DNA of 64,000 nucleotides from contig JALJCS010000016.1 of NCBI GenBank assembly GCA_023055355.1, forward strand, positions 1 to 64,000, in the 5' to 3' direction. Under the pieces are notes generated by a model. It was given only the letters and a program-made list of their open reading frames with translations. It did no database searches and was not told where the DNA came from. Source of the DNA: Agelaius tricolor. Taxonomy: Eukaryota > Chordata > Aves > Passeriformes > Icteridae. Each line of letters opens with the position of its first letter. The stretch's first letter is position 1. Below, piece after piece: positions 1-10,225 of the stretch. A program made the translations under genes and the position numbers.

Positions 1-3000
1 AACCCTAACCCTAACCCTAACCCTAACCCTAACCCTAACCCTAACCCTAACCCTACCCTAACCCTAACCCTAACCCTAACCCTAACCCTAACCCTACCCT
101 AACCCTAACCCTAACCCTAACCCTAACCCTAACCCTAACCCTAACCCTAACCCTAACCTAACCCTAACCCTAACCCTAACCCTAACCCTAACCCTAACCC
201 TAACCCTAACCCTAACCCTAACCCTAACCCTAACCCTAACCCTAACCCTAACCCTAACCCTAACCCTAACCCTAACCCTAACCCTAACCCCTAACCCTAA
301 CCCTAACCCTAACCCTAACCCTAACCTAACCCTAACCCTAACCCTAACCCTAACCCTACCCCTAACCCTAACCCAAACCCTAACCCCTAACCCTAACCCC
401 TAACCCTAACCCTAACCCTAACCCCTAACCCTAACCCTAACCCTAACCCTAACCCTAACCCTAACCCTAACCCTAACCCTAACCCTAACCCTAACCCTAA
501 CCCTAACCCTAACCCTAACCCTAACCCTAACCCTAACCCTAACCCTAACCCTAACCCTAACCCTAACCCTAACCCTAACCCTAACCCTAACCCTAACCCT
601 AACCCTAACCCTAACCCTAACCCTAACCCTAACCCTAACCCTAACCCTAACCCTAACCCTAACCCTAACCCTAACCCTAACCCTAACCCTAACCCTAACC
701 CTAACCCTAACCCTAACCCTAACCCTAACCCTAACCCTAACCCTAACCCTAACCCCTAACCCTAACCCTAACCCTAACCCTAACCCTAACCCTAACCCTA
801 ACCCTAACCCTAACCCTAACCCTAACCCTAACCCTAACCCTAACCCTAACCCTAACCCTAACCCTAACCCTAACCCTAACCCTAACCCTAACCCTAACCC
901 TAACCCTAACCCTAACCCTAACCCTAACCCTAACCCTAACCCTAACCCTAACCCTAACCCTAACCCTAACCCTAACCCTAACCCTAACCCTAACCCTAAC
1001 CCTAACCCTAACCCTAACCCTAACCCTAACCCTAACCCTAACCCTAACCCTAACCCTAACCCTAACCCTAACCCTAACCCTAACCCTAACCCTAACCCTA
1101 ACCCTAACCCTAACCCTAACCCTAACCCTAACCCTAACCCTAACCCTAACCCTAACCCTAACCCTAACCCTAACCCTAACCCTAACCCTAACCCTAACCC
1201 TAACCCTAACCCTAACCCTAACCCTAACCCTAACCCTAACCCTAACCCTAACCCTAACCCTAACCCTAACCCTAACCCTAACCCTAACCCTAACCCTAAC
1301 CCTAACCCTAACCCTAACCCTAACCCTAACCCTAACCCTAACCCTAACCCTAACCCTAACCCTAACCCTAACCCTAACCCTAACCCTAACCCTAACCCTA
1401 ACCCTAACCCTAACCCTAACCCTAACCCTAACCCTAACCCTAACCCTAACCCTAACCCTAACCCTAACCCTAACCCTAACCCTAACCCTAACCCTAACCC
1501 TAACCCTAACCCTAACCCTAACCCTAACCCTAACCCTAACCCTAACCCTAACCCTAACCCTAACCCTAACCCTAACCCTAACCCTAACCCTAACCCTAAC
1601 CCTAACCCTAACCCTAACCCTAACCCTAACCCTAACCCTAACCCTAACCCTAACCCTAACCCTAACCCTAACCCTAACCCTAACCCTAACCCTAACCCTA
1701 ACCCTAACCCTAACCCTAACCCTAACCCTAACCCTAACCCTAACCCTAACCCTAACCCTAACCCTAACCCTAACCCTAACCCTAACCCTAACCCTAACCC
1801 TAACCCTAACCCTAACCCTAACCCTAACCCTAACCCTAACCCTAACCCTAACCCTAACCCTAACCCTAACCCTAACCCTAACCCTAACCCTAACCCTAAC
1901 CCTAACCCTAACCCTAACCCTAACCCTAACCCTAACCCTAACCCTAACCCTAACCCTAACCCTAACCCTAACCCTAACCCTAACCCTAACCCTAACCCTA
2001 ACCCTAACCCTAACCCTAACCCTAACCCTAACCCTAACCCTAACCCTAACCCTAACCCTAACCCTAACCCTAACCCTAACCCTAACCCTAACCCTAACCC
2101 TAACCCTAACCCTAACCCTAACCCTAACCCTAACCCTAACCCTAACCCTAACCCTAACCCTAACCCTAACCCTAACCCTAACCCTAACCCTAACCCTAAC
2201 CCTAACCCTAACCCTAACCCTAACCCTAACCCTAACCCTAACCCTAACCCTAACCCTAACCCTAACCCTAACCCTAACCCTAACCCTAACCCTAACCCTA
2301 ACCCTAACCCTAACCCTAACCCTAACCCTAACCCTAACCCTAACCCTAACCCTAACCCTAACCCTAACCCTAACCCTAACCCTAACCCTAACCCTAACCC
2401 TAACCCTAACCCTAACCCTAACCCTAACCCTAACCCTAACCCTAACCCTAACCCTAACCCTAACCCTAACCCTAACCCTAACCCTAACCCTAACCCTAAC
2501 CCTAACCCTAACCCTAACCCTAACCCTAACCCTAACCCTAACCCTAACCCTAACCCTAACCCTAACCCTAACCCTAACCCTAACCCTAACCCTAACCCTA
2601 ACCCTAACCCTAACCCTAACCCTAACCCTAACCCTAACCCTAACCCTAACCCTAACCCTAACCCTAACCCTAACCCTAACCCTAACCCTAACCCTAACCC
2701 TAACCCTAACCCTAACCCTAACCCTAACCCTAACCCTAACCCTAACCCTAACCCTAACCCTAACCCTAACCCTAACCCTAACCCTAACCCTAACCCTAAC
2801 CCTAACCCTAACCCTAACCCTAACCCTAACCCTAACCCTAACCCTAACCCTAACCCTAACCCTAACCCTAACCCTAACCCTAACCCTAACCCTAACCCTA
2901 ACCCTAACCCTAACCCTAACCCTAACCCTAACCCTAACCCTAACCCTAACCCTAACCCTAACCCTAACCCTAACCCTAACCCTAACCCTAACCCTAACCC

Positions 3001-5182
3001 TAACCCTAACCCTAACCCTAACCCTAACCCTAACCCTAACCCTAACCCTAACCCTAACCCTAACCCTAACCCTAACCCTAACCCTAACCCTAACCCTAAC
3101 CCTAACCCTAACCCTAACCCTAACCCTAACCCTAACCCTAACCCTAACCCTAACCCTAACCCTAACCCTAACCCTAACCCTAACCCTAACCCTAACCCTA
3201 ACCCTAACCCTAACCCTAACCCTAACCCTAACCCTAACCCTAACCCTAACCCTAACCCTAACCCTAACCCTAACCCTAACCCTAACCCTAACCCTAACCC
3301 TAACCCTAACCCTAACCCTAACCCTAACCCTAACCCTAACCCTAACCCTAACCCTAACCCTAACCCTAACCCTAACCCTAACCCTAACCCTAACCCTAAC
3401 CCTAACCCTAACCCTAACCCTAACCCTAACCCTAACCCTAACCCTAACCCTAACCCTAACCCTAACCCTAACCCTAACCCTAACCCTAACCCTAACCCTA
3501 ACCCTAACCCTAACCCTAACCCTAACCCTAACCCTAACCCTAACCCTAACCCTAACCCTAACCCTAACCCTAACCCTAACCCTAACCCTAACCCTAACCC
3601 TAACCCTAACCCTAACCCTAACCCTAACCCTAACCCTAACCCTAACCCTAACCCTAACCCTAACCCTAACCCTAACCCTAACCCTAACCCTAACCCTAAC
3701 CCTAACCCTAACCCTAACCCTAACCCTAACCCTAACCCTAACCCTAACCCTAACCCTAACCCTAACCCTAACCCTAACCCTAACCCTAACCCTAACCCTA
3801 ACCCTAACCCTAACCCTAACCCTAACCCTAACCCTAACCCTAACCCTAACCCTAACCCTAACCCTAACCCTAACCCTAACCCTAACCCTAACCCTAACCC
3901 TAACCCTAACCCTAACCCTAACCCTAACCCTAACCCTAACCCTAACCCTAACCCTAACCCTAACCCTAACCCTAACCCTAACCCTAACCCTAACCCTAAC
4001 CCTAACCCTAACCCTAACCCTAACCCTAACCCTAACCCTAACCCTAACCCTAACCCTAACCCTAACCCTAACCCTAACCCTAACCCTAACCCTAACCCTA
4101 ACCCTAACCCTAACCCTAACCCTAACCCTAACCCTAACCCTAACCCTAACCCTAACCCTAACCCTAACCCTAACCCTAACCCTAACCCTAACCCTAACCC
4201 TAACCCTAACCCTAACCCTAACCCTAACCCTAACCCTAACCCTAACCCTAACCCTAACCCTAACCCTAACCCTAACCCTAACCCTAACCCTAACCCTAAC
4301 CCTAACCCTAACCCTAACCCTAACCCTAACCCTAACCCTAACCCTAACCCTAACCCTAACCCTAACCCTAACCCTAACCCTAACCCTAACCCTAACCCTA
4401 ACCCTAACCCTAACCCTAACCCTAACCCTAACCCTAACCCTAACCCTAACCCTAACCCTAACCCTAACCCTAACCCTAACCCTAACCCTAACCCTAACCC
4501 TAACCCTAACCCTAACCCTAACCCTAACCCTAACCCTAACCCTAACCCTAACCCTAACCCTAACCCTAACCCTAACCCTAACCCTAACCCTAACCCTAAC
4601 CCTAACCCTAACCCTAACCCTAACCCTAACCCTAACCCTAACCCTAACCCTAACCCTAACCCTAACCCTAACCCTAACCCTAACCCTAACCCTAACCCTA
4701 ACCCTAACCCTAACCCTAACCCTAACCCTAACCCTAACCCTAACCCTAACCCTAACCCTAACCCTAACCCTAACCCTAACCCTAACCCTAACCCTAACCC
4801 TAACCCTAACCCTAACCCTAACCCTAACCCTAACCCTAACCCTAACCCTAACCCTAACCCTAACCCTAACCCTAACCCTAACCCTAACCCTAACCCTAAC
4901 CCTAACCCTAACCCTAACCCTAACCCTAACCCTAACCCTAACCCTAACCCTAACCCTAACCCTAACCCTAACCCTAACCCTAACCCTAACCCTAACCCTA
5001 ACCCTAACCCTAACCCTAACCCTAACCCTAACCCTAACCCTAACCCTAACCCTAACCCTAACCCTAACCCTAACCCTAACCCTAACCCTAACCCTAACCC
5101 TAACCCTAACCCTAACCCTAACCCTAACCCCTAACCCCTAACCCCTAAACCCTAACCCTAACCCTAACCCTAACCCTAACCC
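1..5182. repeat. Telomere, (CCCTAA)n on the + strand
   Basis: Uninterrupted vertebrate telomeric hexamer. The + strand is the C-rich strand, so the physical chromosome end is at position 1 and TTAGGG reads leftward on the minus strand. About 757-5127 looks perfect. The outer ~760 bases hold scattered one-base variants (CCCTA, CCTAA, CCCCTAA and one CCCAAA), and the inner edge at 5128-5150 has three CCCCTAA and one CCCTAAA unit before a final canonical stretch. Inner variants are usual at the subtelomere junction; the outer ones are unusual. Confidence 0.99.
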
Positions 5183-6070
5183 GTGGTGACGTCATGATGA
5201 CTCATCAAGATGGCGGCGCCCATATGGTCACATGGTACCGCAGCCAAGATGGCGGCCTCCATGGGGTCACGTGACTGGTGACCAAGATGGCGTCGACCGG
5301 GGGTCACGTGACTCGACAGCCGGGATGACGGCGAGTGCTCTGTGACGTCATTTACGGCAAGATGGCGGCCGATGACGTCATTTACGGCAAGGTGGTGGCT
5401 GTAGGGGTGACGTCATTTACGACAGCAAGATGGCGGCCGCGAGGGGGGGTCACGTGGTACGGCAGGCAAGATGGCGGCCGGTGACGTCATTTACGGCAAT
5501 ATGGCGGCCGTGGGGGGTTATGTCATTTACGGCAGCAAGATGGCGGCGCCCAGGGGTCACGTGATCGGGGACCAAGATGGCGGCGGTCACGTGACCGGGG
5601 ACCACGATGGCGGACACTGTGATGTCATCTAAGATGGCGGCGCCCATATGGTCACGTGGTGTCGTACAACATGGCGGCGCCCAGGGGGTCATGTGATCCG
5701 GGAACCAAGATGGCGGCGGTCATGTGATGTCATCCAAGATGGCGGCGCCCATGGGGTCACGTGGTGTCGTACAACATGGCGGCGCCGAGAGGGTCACGTG
5801 GTACGGCAGCCAAGATGGCGGCCGCCAGCCGGTCACGTGATTTGCGACCAAGATGGCGGCGGGCGGGGGTCACGTGACCTGAGAGGCAAGATGGCGGCGA
5901 GTGCTCTGTGACGTCATTTACGGCAATATGGCGGCCGCGAGGGTCAAGATGGCGGCCGTGCGGAGTGACGTCATTTACGGCAGCAAAATGGCGGCCGCGG
6001 GGTGGGTCACGTGGTACGGCAGGCAATATGGCGGCGGGGTGGGTGACGTCATTTACGGCAAAATGGCGGC
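5183..6070 (+). promoter_or_regulatory. CpG-rich telomere-adjacent array of YY1-, E-box- and CRE-type sites
   Basis: Starting one base after the last telomere repeat, this ~890-bp stretch is built almost entirely from three words separated by short GC-rich spacers. I count 22 exact ATGGCGG cores, mostly as AAGATGGCGGC, which is the YY1 promoter motif, all on the + strand. There are 11 CACGTG palindromes (USF/MYC-type E-box), always as GTCACGTG. There are 8 TGACGTCA palindromes (CREB/ATF), at 5187, 5343, 5373, 5408, 5482, 5909, 5966 and 6044, and most continue into TTTACGGCA. An AP-1-like TGACTCA lies at 5198-5204. The spacing is irregular, so this is a degenerate array rather than a fixed-period satellite. 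The motif identities are established knowledge; promoter activity is inferred. Open reading frames here are a by-product of GC richness. Confidence 0.85.
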
Positions 6071-6324
6071 CGCCGGGACCGGGATTTTTTTCGGGGTTTT
6101 GGGTGGGTTTTTCGCGGTTTTCGCGGGTCAGCTGGGGCCGGAATGGCGTTCCGGTTTGTGTGGGGCCGGCGGCGGGGTGCGCGGGGGTCCGGGGGGTGCG
6201 GGGTGGGGGGTGCCGTTTCGATCGGGCGACTGGAGTGGACGCCTGTGCACCGGGGTCCTTTCTGGGGCGTGTCGCGTCGGTGACGTCATCGGCTCCGCGC
6301 CGCGGGTGCAATGTGGCGCGGTGG
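6071..6324. other. GC/G-rich spacer with an isolated CRE
   Basis: A CpG-rich stretch with G runs and T runs alternating on the + strand (6080-6130), followed by dense G runs at 6150-6215. It has potential for G-quadruplex or R-loop structure. A single TGACGTCA lies at 6281-6288. No credible coding region is seen. Confidence 0.6.
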
Positions 6325-6540
6325 GCGGCAGGGGGCGCTGTGCGTGCAGTACCGGCCGGCAGGCACCAGGTGGCGCTGTGCATGCAGTACCGGCCGGCAG
6401 GCACCAGGTGGCGCTGTGCATGCAGTACCGGCCGGCAGGCACCAGGTGGCGCTGTGCATGTAGTACCCGGTTGCAGATGGCAGGTGGCGCTGTGAGTGCA
6501 GTACTCGCGAGTAAACGGCAGGTGGTGCTGTGACTGCACT
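6325..6540 (+). promoter_or_regulatory. Six CTCF-like sites in a 38-bp tandem array
   Basis: Sites at 6325-6340, 6363-6378, 6401-6416, 6439-6454, 6477-6492 and 6515-6530 start exactly 38 bp apart. Copies 2-4 read GCACCAGGTGGCGCTG and match the CTCF consensus CCASYAGRKGGCRSYR at every position but the first. Copy 1 has the GGGGGCGCTG form. Copies 5 and 6 are slightly diverged. All are in the same orientation, with the JASPAR-style forward motif on the + strand. The linker contains a CCGGCCGG palindrome and GCAGTAC. Binding is inferred; the motif match and phasing are seen directly. Confidence 0.82.
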
Positions 6541-6717
6541 ATCTATGTGTGAATGGCATGGGGTGGGGTGCTGGCTTGCAGGGGGTGGGTCTGGCGAGGG
6601 GTGTGAGCAGTATGGGAGGGGTGTGTATGTGGGTGGGGACTATGATTAGTGTTGATTGCTGACAGGTGGGATCCCTATATACTGTATATACTAAAAAGAA
6701 GAAAAACTATATGTCCA
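6541..6717. other. G-rich spacer without a gene
   Basis: A T/G-rich stretch with several GGGTGGGG-like words, then a short AT-rich patch (TATATACTGTATATA near 6675). Nothing codes here that I can support. Confidence 0.5.
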
Positions 6718-6832
6718 GTGCAGCAGTAGGAAATTTCAGGCTCCCGGGGAGTAAATGGTTTGGTTTTTTAATTTTTTTTTTTTTTTTTTTTTTTTTACTC
6801 CCAGGGAGCCTGAAAGTTTCTAGTGCTGCTTT
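6718..6832. repeat. Fold-back inverted repeat around a poly(T) loop
   Basis: The arm at about 6718-6757 (GCAGCAGTAGGAAATTTCAG onward) and the arm at about 6795-6832 are reverse complements with only a few mismatches, giving a stem of roughly 37 bp. The loop is mostly a run of about 25 T. It resembles a fold-back element or a MITE-like hairpin. No target-site duplication was identified. Confidence 0.75.
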
Positions 6833-6837
6833 TTTAA

Positions 6838-7500
6838 ACTAAAGCTAGAAAGGAAAACAAAGTTAGAAAGACAAGGAAAGAGAGAGAGAGAGAAGGAGAG
6901 AGAGAGAAGGAGAGAGAGAGAAGGAGAGAGAGAGAAGGAGGAGAAAAAAGAGAAGGAGAGAGAGAGGGGGAGAGGAGAGAGAAAAGAGACAGAGAGGAGA
7001 GAGAAAAGAGATGGAGAAGAGAGAGAAAAGAGACGGAGACAGAGAGAGGGGGGAAGAAGGAGAGAGAGAGAAAAACAAAGAGAAAAGAGAGAGAAGCAAA
7101 GAGTTGGAAAAAATAGAGGGAGAGGAGAAAAGACGGAGAGAGAAGAGGAGAGAACAGGGACAAAGACAGAGAAAGAAGAGATGAGGAGAGAACAGAGACA
7201 GAGGGAGAAGACAGAGAGGGAGAGGAGACAGAGAGGAAAAGACAGAGAAGAAAATAAAACAGGAAGACAGAGTGAGACAGGAAAAGGAGGGTGGGAGAAC
7301 TGAAGAAGGACAGGAGTTAGAGGGAAAGGAAAGTGGTTAGGATTAGAGTGAAAGTGAAAACTTAGGAGTGGGGTGAAAAAGGAAAAGACTAAGAGCAAAA
7401 AAACACAAACCAAGGAAAAGGAGAACACAGAGAGAAAAAGAAGCAAGAAGACTGAGATTGACAGTGATAAAGAAAACAGAAACAAAGGGTTAGAGATAGA
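6838..7500. repeat. Long polypurine (GA-rich) tract
   Basis: About 650 bases are nearly all A or G on the + strand, mostly GAGAGAGAAGGA-type permutations, decaying to more mixed A-rich sequence after about 7250. The Ser/Phe/Leu-rich frames on the minus strand are a by-product. Long mirror-like purine tracts can form intramolecular triplex (H-DNA). Confidence 0.85.
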
Positions 7501-7628
7501 TGGAAGTTAAGTTAGAAATAGAACAGTAAAGTGAGGAGCAAAAGGAAGAAATACAGTGGAAAGAAATGACAAAACCACACCAAAAAAAGACAGGAGCCAC
7601 GGTGGGGAAAGGAAGGGCAGGGGGTATC

Positions 7629-7669
7629 TTTATTAAGGGTGACAACTTTATTGAAAGAATGCCTTTATT
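7629..7669 (-). terminator. Cluster of minus-strand AATAAA poly(A) signals
   Basis: Three TTTATT words on the + strand (7629-7634, 7647-7652, 7664-7669) give three AATAAA hexamers within 41 bp for a transcript running leftward toward the telomere. The flanks are not low-complexity AT sequence. This could be the 3' end of a leftward unit fed by the exon-like segments at 11.7-18.1 kb, but that link is inference. Confidence 0.4.
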
Positions 7670-7798
7670 TATACATCAGCAAAATACATGGAAACAGTGT
7701 ATACAAATGCAAGTGCAGATACAATGCATAGACGCACTGCTAAAAGTCTAATTTACATATAGAGCAATACAGCAAAATGAAGCACTTAATGCAAATGC

Positions 7799-7902
7799 AA
7801 TACAGAGCAGCAATACAGAGCAGCAATACAGAGCAGCAATACAGAGCAGCAATACAGAGCAGCAATACAGAGCAGCAATACAGAGCAGCAATACAGAGCA
7901 GC
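7799..7902. repeat. 13-bp tandem repeat, about 8 copies
   Basis: Near-perfect tandem copies of AGCAATACAGAGC, with related half-copies on both sides. The period is not a multiple of three and none of the three minus-strand frames meets a stop, so overlapping minus-strand frames of Leu/Cys/Ala-rich peptide arise by chance. Confidence 0.95.
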
Positions 7903-8119
7903 ACAGCAAAATGCAGCAGGTAAGGCAAATGCAATACAGAGCAATACACATATTAACACAAAGCAATAACCTTTTTCTATTTTCATTAGATGTTGATTTA
8001 TTGTTACAGGAAACCCAAAACAACAAAAGCACACAGAAAACAACACTCATCTACCATTAACACCCCCTTCAGCTTACACACAAACTCACCATCACTGCCA
8101 TCACAACTGCTAACTTACT

Positions 8120-9425
8120 CCCCAGCAATCATTGGTCCTCAGGAACGCAGTTCCCGGGTGCCTCCAAAAAATCCTCCTGCCTGACGAAAACCCCGGTCCC
8201 TGGACGGTCTGCGCCCAAACTTTGGTGATGAATGTTGCCTCGCAGACCGACCGGGACCCGGGAAAAAAAAACCCAGCCGGGGGGAAAAAAAAAAAAAACC
8301 CCCCAGCTGGGGATTTTTTATTCTAAATTTAAAAATTATTTGAAAAACCTGAAAAGCAAAAGTCATATAAGGTTACAACCCTTCAACACACACATACACA
8401 CACACACACCTCCTTCAGCTTACACACAAACCCACCCTCGCTCACACCTCAACCTCTCTGCTAACCCCCGGCACGCATTTGAGCCGCTCCTCGGGAACGT
8501 GGGTCCCGGGAGCCTCCAAAAAAATCCTCCTGCCTGACGAAAACCCCGGTCCCTGGACAGTCCACGCCCAAACTTTGGCGATGAACATTGCCTCGCAGAC
8601 TGACCGGGACCCGGGAAAAAAAAACCCAGCCGGGGGGAAAAAAAAAACCCCGGCTGGGGATTTTTTATTCTAAATTTAAAAATGATTTGAAAAACCTGAA
8701 AAGCAAAAGTCATACAAGGTTACAACCCTAGAACCCTTCAACACACACACACTTCCTTCAGCTTACACACAAACCCACGCTGACTCACACCTCAACTGGT
8801 CTGCTAACCCCCGGCACGCATTCGTGCCGCTCCTCGGGAACGTGGTTCCCGGGAGCCTCCAAAAAAATCCTCCTGCCTGACGAAAACCCCAGTCCCTGGA
8901 CGGTCTGCGCCCAAACTTTGGTGATGAATGTTGCCTCGCAGACCGACCGGGACCCAGGAAAAAAAAACCCAGCCGGGGGGAAAAAAAAAAAAACCCCCCG
9001 GCTGGGGATTTTTTATTCTAAATTTAAAAATTATTTGAAAAACCTGAAAAGCAAAAGTCATATAAGGTTACAACCCTTCAACACACACATACACACACAC
9101 ACACACCTCCTTCAGCTTACACACAAACCCACCCTCGCTCACACCTCAACCTCTCTGCTAACCCCCGGCACGCATTTGAGCCGCTCTTCGGGAATGTGGG
9201 TCCCGGGAGCCTCCAAAAAAATCCTCCTGCCTGACGAAAACCCCGGTCCCTGGATGGTCCGTGCCCAAACTTTGGCGATGAACGTCGCCTCTCAGACCGA
9301 CCGGGACCGAGGAAAAAAAAACCCAGCCGGGAGGAAAAAAAAAAAAACCCCCCCGGCTGGGGATTTTTTATTCTAAATTTAAAAATGAATTACAAAACCT
9401 GAAAAGCAAAAGTCACATACACAAG
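8120..9425. repeat. ~350-bp satellite, about 3.7 copies
   Basis: The landmark CTGACGAAAACCCC occurs at about 8181, 8534, 8877 and 9231 (spacings 353, 343 and 354). Each unit has an A/C-rich CACACA segment, a GC-rich segment, and a hairpin followed by TTTTTTATTCTAAATTT. The hairpin in copy 3 is perfect: 8968-8980 pairs with 8994-9006 around an A13 loop. The last copy degrades after 9380. Frames through the units are shared because the copies are near-identical; there is no evidence of a gene. Confidence 0.92.
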
Positions 9426-9830
9426 GTTAAAACTAGTCAGCATGTGCTCACACACACAGAGACGAGTGGACACAGACACACACAGTCATGTGCTCTCACA
9501 CACACTCACACGCTCTTCCTGCTTACAGGCTCGCTATGGCCCTTACTCGAGACGCTGAAGAACGTGCTTCGACGCGTCTTCTGGCTGCTGCTCCTTGACG
9601 TCAAATGGTAGATTCTGGGGAAATCGGTAGCCTCGAGGACCTGTGAGACAACAGGAATTCGTCAACTTGTGGCTGACAGCTAGGAATTTTCCCCACTCTG
9701 GACCAATAAATTTTCTACCCAAAATCCCATAAAAGACAGATGAACAGTAAAGTTTTTACAACTGTTCTACCTAACTATGACTACATGCCAGGGCAGGGCA
9801 GCTCCAATCATAAGTGGTATATTATAAGTA
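9426..9830. other. Mostly unique spacer
   Basis: Starts with a CACACA-rich stretch, then unique sequence around 9530-9800 including GACGTCA-type and TCGAGG words. No gene, RNA gene or known repeat is recognised. Confidence 0.4.
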
Positions 9831-10225
9831 CATACAATATAAGCAAATGCATACAGTGCAAGTGTACATACAGTGTAAGTAGACACAATATAAGCCGACA
9901 CAGGTACACGCAATATAAGTATATACAATATAAGCCTATACAATATAAGCCAACACAGGTACACACAATATAAGTATATACAATATAAGCCTATACAATA
10001 TAAGCCAACAAAGGTACATGCAATATAGGTACACACAATACAAGCCAACACAGGTACACACAATATAAGTATATACAATATAAGCCAACAAAGGTACATG
10101 CAATATAGGTACACACAATACAAGCCAACACAGGTACACACAATATAAGTATATACAATATAAGCCTACAAAGGTACATGCAATATAGGTACACACAATA
10201 CAAGCCAACATAGGTACACGCAATA
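9831..10225. repeat. AT-rich minisatellite of ACAATATAAGY words
   Basis: Short words such as CAATATAAGCC, AAGGTACATG and AGGTACACAC alternate in a nested tandem arrangement. Longer blocks recur, for example the run from GGTACACACAATACAAGCC through the next AAAGGTACATG appears three times between 10020 and 10205. The minus-strand frames rich in Tyr, Leu and Cys are by-products. Confidence 0.9.

Noticed and set aside
5888..5911. Shared Met-Ala-Ala-Ser-Ala-Leu start in the telomere-adjacent array and at 29113-29130
   Set aside because: Six codons built on an ATGGCGGC/ATGGCTGC word; flanking sequences differ, so likely chance.
5450..6539. Overlapping long frames on both strands in the telomere-adjacent region
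   Set aside because: They overlap each other on both strands, follow the repeated motifs, and arise from GC richness with few stop codons. No protein resemblance.
6820..7485. 221-codon Ser/Phe/Leu-rich minus-strand frame
   Set aside because: It is the complement of a polypurine tract, which contains almost no stops on the pyrimidine strand.
7740..8050. Cys/Leu/Ala-rich minus-strand frames
   Set aside because: They read a 13-bp tandem repeat in all three frames.
8132..9376. Frames repeated through the 350-bp satellite
   Set aside because: Present because copies are alike; they cross A-runs of variable length and have no consistent end.
8120..9425. CRISPR-like regularly spaced repeats
   Set aside because: Unit length is ~350 bp and whole units are repeated; also a vertebrate chromosome end. 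The 38-bp and 28-bp arrays likewise lack unique spacers.
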